The position numbers and the translations under genes were made by a program. From UBA6522 sp965237785 (GTDB taxonomy: Bacteria; Pseudomonadota; Gammaproteobacteria; Steroidobacterales; Rariloculaceae), in assembly GCA_965237785.1 (NCBI GenBank), contig OZ250159.1:3410001-3474000 (forward strand): a stretch of DNA of 64,000 bases, read 5' to 3'. Shown in pieces: positions 52,846-62,060 of the stretch (the stretch's first letter is position 1; the number at the start of each line of letters is the position of its first letter). The notes below the pieces were generated by a model. It saw nothing but the letters and a program-made list of their open reading frames with translations, had not been told where the DNA came from and made no database searches.

Positions 52846-53667
52846 TCATACTTCCATACGCCCCTCGAATACCCGCGTGGCGGGTCCCGTCAACCACAGT
52901 GGATGGCCCGGCCCCCACCAGTCGACCCGCAGAGTACCGCCCGTCATCTCCACTTGCACGGTGTCCCCCACAATCCCCCGGAGCCTCCCGATCGCCGCTG
53001 CTGCCGCAGCCCCTGTTCCACAGGCTGAGGTCTCCCCGGCGCCGCGCTCGAAGACCCGCAAGCGCACATGCGCCTCGTCGCAAACTTCCACGAAGCCGAC
53101 ATTGACGCCCTCCGGGAACGATTGATGAGACTGCAGTTGGGGTCCCAGTATACCGACCGGCGCCGTTTCTACCGAATTCACTTCGATGACGGCGTGGGGA
53201 TTGCCCAGGGAAACCGCGCCGAACCGCACCGTCCCGCCGTCCAGATCCAACTCGTACCGGAGCGCCTGCCGGGCCCGAAAGGGCAGCGCCCGCGGCTCAA
53301 AATCGGGTTCACACAAATTGACGCTCACCTCCCCGCCCGGCAAGAGCCTGACCTCCATGGTGCCCGACGGACTACCCAGCAACATGCCGGCCCCCGCCTC
53401 GTCCGGCACAAGGAATCGGGCGATGCAGCGCACGCCGTTGCCGCACTGCCGCACCTGCGAGCCGTCGGCGTTGAACACATGGTAGAACGCCGCCAACCCA
53501 GGCTTCTCAGTCGCCTGCACGAGAAGCAACTGGTCGAAGCCGACGCCCTCGCGCCGGTCGGCCCAACGGCGAACGGTACCGGCGTCGGGGAGGCTCAACC
53601 CGTTTGGCCAACGAACGACCATGAAGTCGTTGCCGGCACCGTGCATTTTCGCGAACTCGAGTTCCAT
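52846..53667 (-). CDS. dapF: Diaminopimelate epimerase
   Basis: 273 residues from ATG 53667. FAKMHGAGNDFMVV opens the protein. The two catalytic cysteines are Cys75 in QCGNGVRC and Cys216 in SACGTGAAA. GNPHAVI and FERGAGET complete the pattern. It converts LL- to meso-diaminopimelate, the precursor of lysine and of peptidoglycan cross-links. First gene of the dapF-DUF484-xerC-hslVU run; divergent from ubiD. Confidence 0.96.
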   Translation of the reverse strand: MELEFAKMHGAGNDFMVVRWPNGLSLPDAGTVRRWADRREGVGFDQLLLVQATEKPGLAAFYHVFNADGSQVRQCGNGVRCIARFLVPDEAGAGMLLGSPSGTMEVRLLPGGEVSVNLCEPDFEPRALPFRARQALRYELDLDGGTVRFGAVSLGNPHAVIEVNSVETAPVGILGPQLQSHQSFPEGVNVGFVEVCDEAHVRLRVFERGAGETSACGTGAAAAAAIGRLRGIVGDTVQVEMTGGTLRVDWWGPGHPLWLTGPATRVFEGRMEV

Positions 53668-53877
53668 GCCGCCAGAATAACCTCCGGCCATCCATTCAGG
53701 TAGCTTTCCCACGGCGCCCGCAAGCAAGGCAGGGATTGCGCGGCGCAGCCGGCCGATACACTATGTCGAAGCGGCTGGATGGAGTACGGCCCGTCGCCGC
53801 GAGCGAATAGGGCCGCAGTAGCAGATTGGTGAGACAGGCGGGCCAGGCTACGCGGCCGCGGCAAAGGTGAAGGACGT

Positions 53878-55374
53878 ATGGCGTTTGGGGCTCAATCCAG
53901 GTTTGACGATCTCCGGAGCTTTCTGAACGCTTTGCAGGCACGCGGCGAGCTGCGACACGTCGACGTACCGGTCGACCCGTGCCTGGAAATCACCGAGGTG
54001 TGCCAGCGTACGTTGCGGCGTGAGGGGCCCGCACTGCTGTTTACTCGTCCGGCCGGAAACGGCATCCGGGTGCTGGGTAATCTATTCGGCACACCCGAGC
54101 GGATCGCGGCTGCGCTCGGCGCGGATTCCACGGACGTTTTCGGCGAACTGGGTCGACTGCTGGCATCGCTCAGAGCGCCGGAGCCCCCCCGCGGTGTCGG
54201 CGAGGTCTGGCAAAAGCTGCCCCTGGTCAAGGAGGTGCTCCACATGGCGCCCCATACCGCCCGCACGGGGCCGTGCCAGGAGAACGTGATCGAGGCGCGG
54301 GATGTGGACCTTGGGGCGTGGCCCATTCAGACGTGCTGGCCGGACGATGCCGGACCGCTGATTACCTGGGGCTTGACCACCACGCGGGGCCTCGCCGGTG
54401 AATCGGCCGGAACGCGTCAGAACCTGGGTGTGTACCGCCAGCAGGTGATCGACAGGAACCGCCTGATCATGCGCTGGTTGCCTCATCGTGGCGGCGCCAC
54501 CGACTACGGTGCGTGGCGCAAGCGTCGCGCCGATGAGCCCTTTCCGGTCGCCATCAGCATTGGCGCGGACCCGGCCACGCTGTTGGCCGCGGTGACGCCC
54601 ATCCCCGACACGCTCTCCGAATACGCCTTCGCGGGACTCATGCGCGGAGCGCGCACGAGGCTCACCACTTGTATCGGCCTGGACCTGAAGGTTCCGGCCA
54701 ATGCGGAAATCACCCTGGAGGGGCACATCGCGCCGGGCGACACGGCGATGGAAGGCCCATTCGGGGATCACACCGGCTATTACAACGAAGCCGAGCGCTT
54801 CCCGGTGATGACCGTGGAACGGATCACCCACCGCGACGATCCCATCTATCACACCACGTACACGGGCCGCCCCCCGGATGAGCCGGCGGTCCTGGGCCTG
54901 GCGCTGAACGACGTCTTCGTGCCGATTCTCAAGACCCAATTCCCCGAGATCGTGGATTTCTACCTACCGAGCGAGGCCTGTTCGTATCGAGTCGCCGTGG
55001 TCAGCATTCGCAAGCAGTATCCGGGCCACGCGCGACGCATCATGTTCGGTGTGTGGTCGTACCTGCGCCAGTTTCTGTATACGAAGCTGGTCATCGTCGT
55101 GGACGACGACATCGATGCCCGTAACTGGCCGGATGTCGTCTGGGCCATGAGCACGCGCATGGACCCCGCCCGGGATACGCACCTTGCCGAATCCACACCG
55201 ATGGACTATCTGGACTTCGCTTCTCCTGTCGCCGGCCTGGGGTCGAAAATGGGTTTCGACGCAACCAACAAGTGGCCCGGGGAAACGCAGCGTCCCTGGG
55301 GCACGCCGATCCGGATGACCACGCAAATTGTCGACCGCGTGGATCAACTGTGGAGTGAATTGGGTATCGATTGA
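53878..55374 (+). CDS. ubiD: UbiD, prenylated-FMN-dependent 4-hydroxy-3-polyprenylbenzoate decarboxylase
   Basis: 498 residues. FDDLRSFLNALQARGELRHV, the prFMN- and metal-binding segment TRQNLGVYRQQVIDRNRLIM, RWLPHRGGA, EGPFGDHTGYYNEAERFPV and the acidic active-site segment (DDDIDARNWPDVVWAMSTR) match UbiD. It decarboxylates the aromatic ring in ubiquinone synthesis and needs prFMN from UbiX, which is not in this window. It stands alone between divergent dapF and convergent hemY, close to the other ubi genes. Confidence 0.95.
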   Translation: MAFGAQSRFDDLRSFLNALQARGELRHVDVPVDPCLEITEVCQRTLRREGPALLFTRPAGNGIRVLGNLFGTPERIAAALGADSTDVFGELGRLLASLRAPEPPRGVGEVWQKLPLVKEVLHMAPHTARTGPCQENVIEARDVDLGAWPIQTCWPDDAGPLITWGLTTTRGLAGESAGTRQNLGVYRQQVIDRNRLIMRWLPHRGGATDYGAWRKRRADEPFPVAISIGADPATLLAAVTPIPDTLSEYAFAGLMRGARTRLTTCIGLDLKVPANAEITLEGHIAPGDTAMEGPFGDHTGYYNEAERFPVMTVERITHRDDPIYHTTYTGRPPDEPAVLGLALNDVFVPILKTQFPEIVDFYLPSEACSYRVAVVSIRKQYPGHARRIMFGVWSYLRQFLYTKLVIVVDDDIDARNWPDVVWAMSTRMDPARDTHLAESTPMDYLDFASPVAGLGSKMGFDATNKWPGETQRPWGTPIRMTTQIVDRVDQLWSELGID

Positions 55375-55409
55375 CAGGCGTTCGCCCGAACATCGGTGAG
55401 ATTTGCGGG

Positions 55410-56636
55410 TCAGGCGTCTTTCTCGCCGGACCGGGCCATGGACGCGGGTGCATCGAGGGCCGGCAATTCCTCGCCTGCACCAACCACCAGACTCAGCCCC
55501 GAGCGATACGCCAGGGCCGCATTGTCGGCTTCTCCGAACTGGTTGAGCAAGCGCCCGTAGAGCGCATAGGCATCGGTCCGAGGCGACAGCGCGAGGCTGG
55601 TTTCCAGGTAGCTGCGCGCCTTCCCCCACAGCTCCAGCACCATGCACAATCGCGCCGCGGTCAACAGCAGGGCGCCGTCTTCAGAATGAATTCTTAGCCA
55701 TTCCTCGGCCTGCTGCAACTGTTTTTCCGGGTTGGCGCCTCGCACGCGCCCGTAGGCGAGCGCGAGCGTCTCATCCCACCCCCGCTTAAGGGCCGACCGG
55801 ATTTTCCTTTCTGCCTCGTCCCCTTGTCCAAAGGTATTGAGTGCCAGCCCCTGCAGGGCCACCAGCCGCGGCGCCTTGCGCAACGGCCCCGGCAACCGGC
55901 CCCACAGGCGGTCGATGTCGGCGCGCGTCGTGCCTTGTTTCGCGGTGCACGCTTGCAACGCCGATGCCGCAATGCTTTCCAGTTCCGCGGCATCCAGCCG
56001 CGCGTCTCCCAGTTGGGGGACGAGCGCCATCAAGCGGTCCCAATCCTCCAACGCCTGATAGATCCTGGCCAGCAGCGCCAGCGCCACCGGGTGATCCGGG
56101 TGCGCCTCCTGAATCCGCCGCAGAGTTGCCAGTGCCCGCTCATAGTCGCTGTGCTCAAGCTGCAACTCGGCCTGGGTCAGGAGAACGGCGGTTTCGGCCT
56201 CCGGGAGCTCTTCGTAGGCGAGTTTCAACCAGTCGTCGCGGCGCTCGTCGGACCCCTGCAACTGCGCCGCCCGCGCCGCCATCAGATAGTGGATCAGCGG
56301 CGAGTCCGTGCCCCGAAGACTGCTGGCTAACAGCCGCTCGCCCCTCGACCAGTCGCCCTCGGCGATGTGGATCAGGCCTTCGGTCAGCCTTTTACCGGCG
56401 CGTCTGAGGCGCCGTTCAGCAACCGCCTCGCCCAGGCGCCGCGGCGCACGCCACAACGCCACCAGCATGCGGATGGCGAAATACGCCGCGGCCAGCACCA
56501 GTACCAGCACCGGCACGGACATCTCGATGACATAGCCGAGAAAATTCACAAGCACATAGCCGCGCTCGCGCAGCAGGAAATGCGCGGCAAATGCGCCGAG
56601 GAAAACGGCGGCCAAGCTCCACAGCCCGGAACGCAT
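55410..56636 (-). CDS. hemY: HemY, inner-membrane TPR protein
   Basis: 408 residues. Two N-terminal membrane helices (VFLGAFAAHFLL and VPVLVLVLAAAYFAIRML) precede tetratricopeptide repeats (HYLMAARAAQLQGSDERR, QAELQLEHSDYERALATLRR, DHPVALALLARIYQALEDWD). This is the HemY_N/TPR architecture of the gammaproteobacterial protein, distinct from protoporphyrinogen oxidase. It is thought to organise haem-pathway proteins at the membrane. Its start ATG 56636 overlaps the hemX stop by one base. Confidence 0.9.
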   Translation of the reverse strand: MRSGLWSLAAVFLGAFAAHFLLRERGYVLVNFLGYVIEMSVPVLVLVLAAAYFAIRMLVALWRAPRRLGEAVAERRLRRAGKRLTEGLIHIAEGDWSRGERLLASSLRGTDSPLIHYLMAARAAQLQGSDERRDDWLKLAYEELPEAETAVLLTQAELQLEHSDYERALATLRRIQEAHPDHPVALALLARIYQALEDWDRLMALVPQLGDARLDAAELESIAASALQACTAKQGTTRADIDRLWGRLPGPLRKAPRLVALQGLALNTFGQGDEAERKIRSALKRGWDETLALAYGRVRGANPEKQLQQAEEWLRIHSEDGALLLTAARLCMVLELWGKARSYLETSLALSPRTDAYALYGRLLNQFGEADNAALAYRSGLSLVVGAGEELPALDAPASMARSGEKDA

Positions 56637-57751
56637 CAGCCGTCTCTATCCGCCAATTCGCGCAGCAGACTCAGCGAACCGCCGATGTCCGGGCGCCCAG
56701 GGTCGATTTGCAGTTGCAGCATTTCATCAATGAGAGACGCGGCACTCCGCACCGCCGGTTCGGTCTCGTCGAAATGCCGGGTCAACAGGTCCCCGGCCGC
56801 CGCCAGGCTCGCGCGGAACACTTGCGGTTGTTCGCGCAGCAACCCCAAACGCGCCATCTCCAGTTCCAACACGAATTGGCCGCGAATCAGCGCCCGTTCC
56901 CGACCGGTGAGAGCCGGCGATGCCGAAGCGTCGCTGCGCTCGATGTTGATCATTCCGGCTACCGCTCCCCTGATGCTAAGCCAGACACGACGCCACCCGG
57001 ATTCGGCGTCATCAAGCTGCCGTGGTCCGGCGACGGGGAGGCTGCCAGGGGCTGCCGGGCCCATGGGCAATTCCTCCACCCGGCTCGAAAGCCGTCCGAG
57101 GGTATAGCTCAGACCTTCGACATCAACCAGACCGGCGCCGCGCAAGGCCTGCAGATCCGCGGCGATTCGCTGGCGCACCGGGGCGAAAGCAGGTTCGCCC
57201 AACTGTCTCAACGAGTCATCCGCCAATTCCAGCGCCGTGATCGCATTCTCCCAACGCCCGCCCAGAACCAGTTCCGCGGTTCCCACGGCCAGATAATGAT
57301 CCGCCTCGGCGAGTAACCAACGCCGCCTGGCTTCGCCGGAGACTCCCTGGAAAGCGTTCACGCGCGCTTCCAGGGCCCGATGCTGTACGGACAATTCCTC
57401 GACACTTGCCGTGAATCGGCCCGACGATTCCAGCAGCGCCGCATCGGAACGCTGCAGAACCTCCACGCGGTCCTGCACGGATTCGATTACCGCGCGGAGT
57501 TCGCCCAGAGACTCGGCCGAGACCGTATGGGCCTGGTCCAATGCGGCCTCAAGCTGCTGATAGCGCCACCACAGCAATCCCGATGCCGAAGCCGCGCCGA
57601 ACGCGACAATCATCCCCGCAAGGAGTGTGAAATAGAGCCCCCGGCGAGGGCGCGGCCGCGGCAACTCCGGACGCGCGGCGGCGGGCGCCGCCGATTCCTC
57701 GCTCGGCGGTGCGGACTCGCCGGCTTTCTCAGCTGAATTTTTGTCGCTCAT
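56636..57751 (-). CDS. hemX: HemX, inner-membrane protein of the hemXY unit
   Basis: 371 residues. A Pro/Ala/Glu-rich cytoplasmic start is followed by one membrane helix (LYFTLLAGMIVAFGAASASG), a coiled coil (about 65-135) and a helical domain with RRWLLAEADHYLAVGTAELV, the hallmark of HemX. E. coli HemX has no proven methyltransferase activity. In many relatives hemC-hemD precede hemX; here the sequence upstream switches to ubiK after about 200 bases, so hemCD are not linked. Confidence 0.9.
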   Translation of the reverse strand: MSDKNSAEKAGESAPPSEESAAPAAARPELPRPRPRRGLYFTLLAGMIVAFGAASASGLLWWRYQQLEAALDQAHTVSAESLGELRAVIESVQDRVEVLQRSDAALLESSGRFTASVEELSVQHRALEARVNAFQGVSGEARRRWLLAEADHYLAVGTAELVLGGRWENAITALELADDSLRQLGEPAFAPVRQRIAADLQALRGAGLVDVEGLSYTLGRLSSRVEELPMGPAAPGSLPVAGPRQLDDAESGWRRVWLSIRGAVAGMINIERSDASASPALTGRERALIRGQFVLELEMARLGLLREQPQVFRASLAAAGDLLTRHFDETEPAVRSAASLIDEMLQLQIDPGRPDIGGSLSLLRELADRDG

Positions 57752-57804
57752 TATGGGCCGCGCATCGAAACGATTCCGGCTACCTTTTTACCACAGGTTC
57801 GACA

Positions 57805-57823
57805 CTAGCAGGCTGTCGGACTT
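57805..57823. repeat. Second copy of the CTAGCAG..GGACTT motif
   Basis: CTAGCAGGCTGTCGGACTT here is the reverse complement, with one mismatch, of 31763-31781. It lies between hemX and ubiK, in the place where hemD would be expected in related gene orders. No transposase is nearby. Recurrence at two unrelated sites suggests a dispersed repeat or a mobile-element end. Confidence 0.4.
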
Positions 57824-57960
57824 AACCTGCATATCTCACCGGTGTGCGTAACGAGGGAATTGAGGCGCCGCGAGAGTATCATAGGGCGCATTTCTGAAAG
57901 GATTGACGGTAAATGCCCCTCCCACGGGGCACCGTCGTTCGACAACCATACGGAAAGGCA

Positions 57961-58218
57961 ATGACTGACAAAACCGACCGTCCGACGCTGGACGATCTGG
58001 CCCGAAAGCTGGCTGAATCGGTGCCGGGCAATATCAAGTCCGTGGGCGAGGACATGGAACGCAATTTCAAATCGCTGCTGCAGTCGGCGATGGCCCGGAT
58101 GGATCTGGTTACTCGTGAAGAATTCGACGTGCAAATGGCCGTGCTCGCCAGAACCCGCGAGAAACTGGAGGCGCTGGAGGCTCGGCTGGCCGAACTGGAG
58201 CAGAACGCGCCCGACTGA
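57961..58218 (+). CDS. ubiK: UbiK, ubiquinone biosynthesis accessory factor (BMFP domain)
   Basis: 85 residues from ATG 57961 (in-frame ATG 57913 would add an uncharged extension without support). LDDLARKLAESVPG, then LLQSAMARMDLVTREEFDVQ and the coiled-coil end REKLEALEARLAELEQ are typical of YqiC/UbiK. It pairs with UbiJ in the Ubi complex. comM follows by 27 bases, a usual neighbour. Confidence 0.92.
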   Translation: MTDKTDRPTLDDLARKLAESVPGNIKSVGEDMERNFKSLLQSAMARMDLVTREEFDVQMAVLARTREKLEALEARLAELEQNAPD

Positions 58219-58245
58219 CCGGACAAACGGCCAGACCCACTGACC

Positions 58246-59745
58246 ATGGCTCTGGCCCGCATACTCAGCCGTGGGCAGATGGGCATGGATGCTTATCAGG
58301 CGGTCGTCGAAGTGCACGTCGCGGGCGGTTTGCCTGCGTTCACCATCGCCGGCCTGCCGGCCGCGGCCGTCAGGGAAAGCCGGGACCGCGTGCGCGCCGC
58401 GCTGCAGACCTGTGGAAACCCGATTCGCCCCAGCCGCGTCACGGTGCACCTCGGGCCGGCGGACATTCCCAAGGACGGGGGCCGGTTCGACCTGCCCATC
58501 GCACTCGGGGTCCTGCAGGTCAACAATGGCTGGAACTGGCCCACTGAGGAGTTGGAATTCGTCGGCGAACTCGCTTTGAGCGGAGCGCTACGGCCGGTGC
58601 GGGGCGCTCTACCGGCGATTCTGGCCGCGCGAGACGCAGGCAGGGCGATGATTTTACCGGCCGCGAATGCCGCCGAGGCCGCGCTGGTGGGCGATGCCCG
58701 CGTTTATCCCGCCGAACACCTCATGGACGTCGTTGCCCATCTTCGCGGTACCTGTCCTCTGACACCGCTGGACTCCTCGGCACGCAAAGATCCCTTGCCC
58801 TTCATCATGGACCTCGCCGAGGTGCGCGGCCATCGCGCGGGAAAACGCGCGCTGCTCGTGGCCGCCGCGGGCGCCCACCATCTGCTCATGGTCGGACCGC
58901 CGGGCAGCGGCAAGAGCATGCTGGCCCAACGGATGATCACGCTCATGCCCCGGCTGTCGGTGGAGGACATGCTTTGCGTCGCGAGCATCGCCTCCGTGGC
59001 CGGGGAGTCGCTCGAGCCGGTGCTGCGCGCCGAGCGGCCGTTCCGGTCGCCTCACCACACGGCATCTGCCATAGCCCTGGTCGGCGGTGGCGCCCGGCCA
59101 GCCCCAGGCGAAATCTCCCTCGCGCACCTGGGGGTGCTGTTTCTGGATGAACTGCCGGAGTTCTCTCGCCGGGCAATGGAGGCCATGCGTGAACCACTGG
59201 AGAACGGCACCGTGACCATTGCCCGCGCCGCGCACCGCGCCGAGTTCCCGTGCGAGTTTCAACTCGTGGCGGCCATGAACCCGTGCCCGTGCGGCTATTT
59301 GGGTGACGGCACCGGCCGCTGTCGCTGTTCGGAATCGCGGCTTGAACATTACCGCGCCCGGCTTTCGGGCCCGCTTCTCGATCGCTTCGACATGCATATC
59401 GAGATCCCGCGCATTCCGGTCGCCGAACTGGCGCAGCCCCCGAACAAGGGCGAAAGCGCCTCCGCGGCGCACCGGGCGCTGCTCGCGCGTCAACGTCAAC
59501 TCCAGCGCAGCGGCGTCCTCAATGCGCGCCTGACAAACCGTCAGCTCTGGCGCACCGCCGCCCTGAGTCCGGCGGCGCGGCGAATATTGATGAAGGCCGC
59601 CGACCGTTGGCAGCTCAGCAACCGGACGTTCACGAGGATCCTGAAGGTTGCGCGTACCGTGGCGGACCTGGCGGACGCCGAAACGCTTGCCCCGGAACAC
59701 GTAGCCGAGGCGATTCATCTGCGTTGCCTGGATCGGTTTCTTTGA
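58246..59745 (+). CDS. comM: ComM/YifB, Mg-chelatase-like AAA+ helicase
   Basis: 499 residues. An N-terminal ChlI/Lon-like domain (VVEVHVAGGLPAFTIAGLPA, AALQTCGNPIRPSRVTVHL, ADIPKDGGRFDLPIALG) precedes the AAA+ core: Walker A GPPGSGKSM, ERPFRSPHHTASAIALVGGG, LGVLFLDELPEFSRRAMEAM and NPCPCGYLGD. ComM drives branch migration during natural transformation. Intact, so recombination of imported DNA may be possible. Confidence 0.93.
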   Translation: MALARILSRGQMGMDAYQAVVEVHVAGGLPAFTIAGLPAAAVRESRDRVRAALQTCGNPIRPSRVTVHLGPADIPKDGGRFDLPIALGVLQVNNGWNWPTEELEFVGELALSGALRPVRGALPAILAARDAGRAMILPAANAAEAALVGDARVYPAEHLMDVVAHLRGTCPLTPLDSSARKDPLPFIMDLAEVRGHRAGKRALLVAAAGAHHLLMVGPPGSGKSMLAQRMITLMPRLSVEDMLCVASIASVAGESLEPVLRAERPFRSPHHTASAIALVGGGARPAPGEISLAHLGVLFLDELPEFSRRAMEAMREPLENGTVTIARAAHRAEFPCEFQLVAAMNPCPCGYLGDGTGRCRCSESRLEHYRARLSGPLLDRFDMHIEIPRIPVAELAQPPNKGESASAAHRALLARQRQLQRSGVLNARLTNRQLWRTAALSPAARRILMKAADRWQLSNRTFTRILKVARTVADLADAETLAPEHVAEAIHLRCLDRFL

Positions 59746-59758
59746 TGCCTGACCCATA

Positions 59759-60301
59759 ATGGATATACTTCCCCGCCCGGAGAGAGATTCGTTGGCAACA
59801 AGAAACCAGGCATTTTACGATGGCTTCATGGTGGTGCTGGGCCTCTTTGTGGGTGTGCTTCTGGGCATCGTTTTCATGAAAGCGTTTTCAGCGGGAATCG
59901 GTTCCGAGCAGACTGACGATCCCGCCTTCAGGGCAGCGTCCGATGAGCGCATTCGCCCAATCGGTCGTGTGGCGTTGATCGGCGACCCGGACGTCGGCGT
60001 GCGGCCCCTTGTCGAGACGGCCGTGCAAAGCGTGAGTGCGCCGCTGTCGGGGCCCCAGGTCTACAACGAGAATTGCTATCTCTGCCACGCAGCACCGGGC
60101 GTGGGCGGCGCACCCGTGTTCGGCGACGCGCCAGCGTGGGCGCCACGAATCGCCCAAGGGGCGGACATGCTTGAAGAGCGGGTAATCACCGGCTACCAGG
60201 GGGACCAGGGCATCATGCCGCCGAAGGGAGGCCGGCCGGATCTCAGCGATGACGAGATTCTCCAGGCGCTGGAATTCATGCTGACCGAAGCGCAGCCCTG
60301 A
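59759..60301 (+). CDS. Membrane-anchored cytochrome c5-like protein
   Basis: 180 residues. A single N-terminal membrane helix (MVVLGLFVGVLLGIVF, about 24-39) anchors a periplasmic cytochrome with CYLCH at 106-110 and a probable axial Met153 in GIMPPKGG. The arrangement matches cytochrome c5 / class I c-type cytochromes, which pass electrons to terminal oxidases. The start is ATG 59759, 13 bases after comM. Intact. Confidence 0.88.
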   Translation: MDILPRPERDSLATRNQAFYDGFMVVLGLFVGVLLGIVFMKAFSAGIGSEQTDDPAFRAASDERIRPIGRVALIGDPDVGVRPLVETAVQSVSAPLSGPQVYNENCYLCHAAPGVGGAPVFGDAPAWAPRIAQGADMLEERVITGYQGDQGIMPPKGGRPDLSDDEILQALEFMLTEAQP

Positions 60302-60339
60302 GCGCCTCAACCAGCGGCCGATCGCGGCGTCTACCGTCT

Positions 60340-61257
60340 ATGAAACCAGCACTTCTGCTTGCAACGGCGTTTTTCGCATCGACGTCGATCCATGGCCAGG
60401 ACGCGAACTATCCGGACGATTTGCTGCAGCGCGTTCGCAGCGCATCCACCGCGATACCCGGTTCCCTGCCCGAAACGATCAACTACCTCAAGTTCGCCGA
60501 AAGCCATCGAACTTATGCAGCGGTCATCGACGGCGGCAGCGATGAACCCTTCGTTTCCGCGCGCACCGCGTTTCAAGTAGTCTACCCCGACGGCTCCATG
60601 ATGATCGACGCCGGCATGGACGAGACGGTTCACCGTTTCTACGGTTTCGGCCGGACCGAGCCATATTGGCGGGATCGCAACGACATCGTTCAATCCGCGC
60701 TGTCGGCCGCGAGCCTGATCGTGGTTACCCACGAGCACGGCGATCACGTCGCCGGCGTGCTGCGCAGCCGGAATCGCGACGCACTCGCCGCCAAGACGAT
60801 TCTCACCCAAGCGCAGATCGCTACCTTGACCACCGCGCCACAGTTGCCGGAAATCGGCCTCTCCGACGACGAGTCGCGAGACTACGTCATCGTGGATTAT
60901 CGGCTCTACCTTCCCGTGGCGCCGGGCGTGGTGCTGATCAAGGCGGCGGGACATACGCCCGGCCATCAAATGATCTACGTCCGGCTGGCGGACGATGACG
61001 AATATCTCTTCATCGGCGACATCGGCTGGCTCATCGACAACGTGACGCAACAGAAGCTGCGGCCCGCGGGGACCATCGAACGAATCGGCGAGGATCCCGA
61101 AGCCCTGATGTCACAATTGCGCTGGTTGAACGGCACCATCGGCGAGGGGATCATCCTCGTACCGTCGCACGACGACAGCCTCCTGACCCGGTATGCAAGT
61201 GAAGGGCTTCTCGGATCGGAGTTTTTGCTGCCGTCAGCCCCGGCGAACGGTCGATAG
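60340..61257 (+). CDS. Secreted MBL-fold metallo-hydrolase
   Basis: 305 residues with a signal peptide (LLLATAFFASTSIHG). The metallo-beta-lactamase core is complete: THEHGDH at 130-136 (His131, His133, Asp135, His136), His205 in AAGHTPGH and Asp227 in IGDIGW. It should bind two zinc ions in the periplasm. Substrate unknown; lactonase- or lipid-cleaving activities occur in the fold. Start ATG 60340. It is followed by a decayed dioxygenase on the other strand. Confidence 0.85.
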   Translation: MKPALLLATAFFASTSIHGQDANYPDDLLQRVRSASTAIPGSLPETINYLKFAESHRTYAAVIDGGSDEPFVSARTAFQVVYPDGSMMIDAGMDETVHRFYGFGRTEPYWRDRNDIVQSALSAASLIVVTHEHGDHVAGVLRSRNRDALAAKTILTQAQIATLTTAPQLPEIGLSDDESRDYVIVDYRLYLPVAPGVVLIKAAGHTPGHQMIYVRLADDDEYLFIGDIGWLIDNVTQQKLRPAGTIERIGEDPEALMSQLRWLNGTIGEGIILVPSHDDSLLTRYASEGLLGSEFLLPSAPANGR

Positions 61258-61298
61258 CCCGAACATTCAGCCAGACCGAACTGCTCCGCATCCCGGCG

Positions 61299-61846
61299 CT
61301 ATTTGATCGGCGGCCGGGGCAGCCGTGATTCGCCGGCCTCCATCGTCATCGTATGCTCCAGCGTATACCACGGCGGTTGCACCGATGCGTCGGCGGGATG
61401 CGGCTCATCGTGACACCGATAATTGCCGATCGAGGCGGCTGTCACGCCAAACTGTACGTCGTCGTCCAGCCTCGGATCGTCCGCCGAAAATAAACGATGG
61501 AACCGCCGTTCTCGGTGGGCGGCGAGTTCAGGCGCCAGAATGGCCCGAGCATCGACTGATTGGTTTTTGATCGATCGCCGGTGTTCAACAGGCAGACCAG
61601 GGACGAAATGCCCAGGGACCCCGCCATCAGCACCACCTCGTTGTTGGTGTCGGTCTGCTGCTGGCCGATTTCGTTGAGGAGCGCCGTCGCCGCCTCGAAC
61701 TCCGTCTCGGTCAATCTCACCTCTCGGACGAAGCCGTGAAGATGACGGATGAGGGACACCATGATTTCACGCAACCGCGGATCCGGCGTGCGCTCGGCGA
61801 CACGGAGCACCGCGCGGGTCACGTCCTCCTGGTTACGAATGATCAT
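61299..61846 (-). pseudogene. Intradiol ring-cleavage dioxygenase with its catalytic core deleted
   Basis: From about 61846 the minus strand encodes the dioxygenase N-terminal linker domain: RLREIMVSLIRHLHGFVREV, RLTETEFEAATALLNEIGQQ, GISSLVCLLN and MLGPFWR. Near 61480 the frame changes and only the C-terminus remains: RLDDDVQFGVTAASIGNYRC, then PPWYTLEHTMTMEAG and LPRPPIK, ending at TAG 61299-61301. The region with the two Tyr and two His iron ligands is missing. Intact relatives open catechol or hydroxyquinol rings. Confidence 0.8.
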
Positions 61847-61866
61847 TCAATTCAAGCTGGTGTCGA

Positions 61867-61942
61867 TGGCGCGCCCGGAGGGATTCGAACCCCCGGCCCC
61901 TGCCTCCGGAGGGCAGTGCTCTATCCACTGAGCTACGGGCGC
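61867..61942 (-). tRNA. tRNA-Arg (anticodon CCG)
   Basis: Reading leftward from 61942: acceptor GCGCCCG pairs with CGGGCGC, followed by discriminator G and an encoded CCA. The D arm has the usual GCTC-AGTGGATA-GAGC. The anticodon stem CTGCC/GGCAG encloses CTCCGGA, giving CCG, which reads CGG. The T arm has GGTTCGAATCC. 76 bases, complete. Confidence 0.96.
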
Positions 61943-62060
61943 GAACCGGCAACAACGCAAGTTCGGAACAGCCGGACAACTTCCAGCGGGCGCGCCTACA
62001 CGGATTCGACGGGCGCCGAATCAGCAGTTCTTGAGTTTCGGCGCGTGGCAGCGCCGCGAC

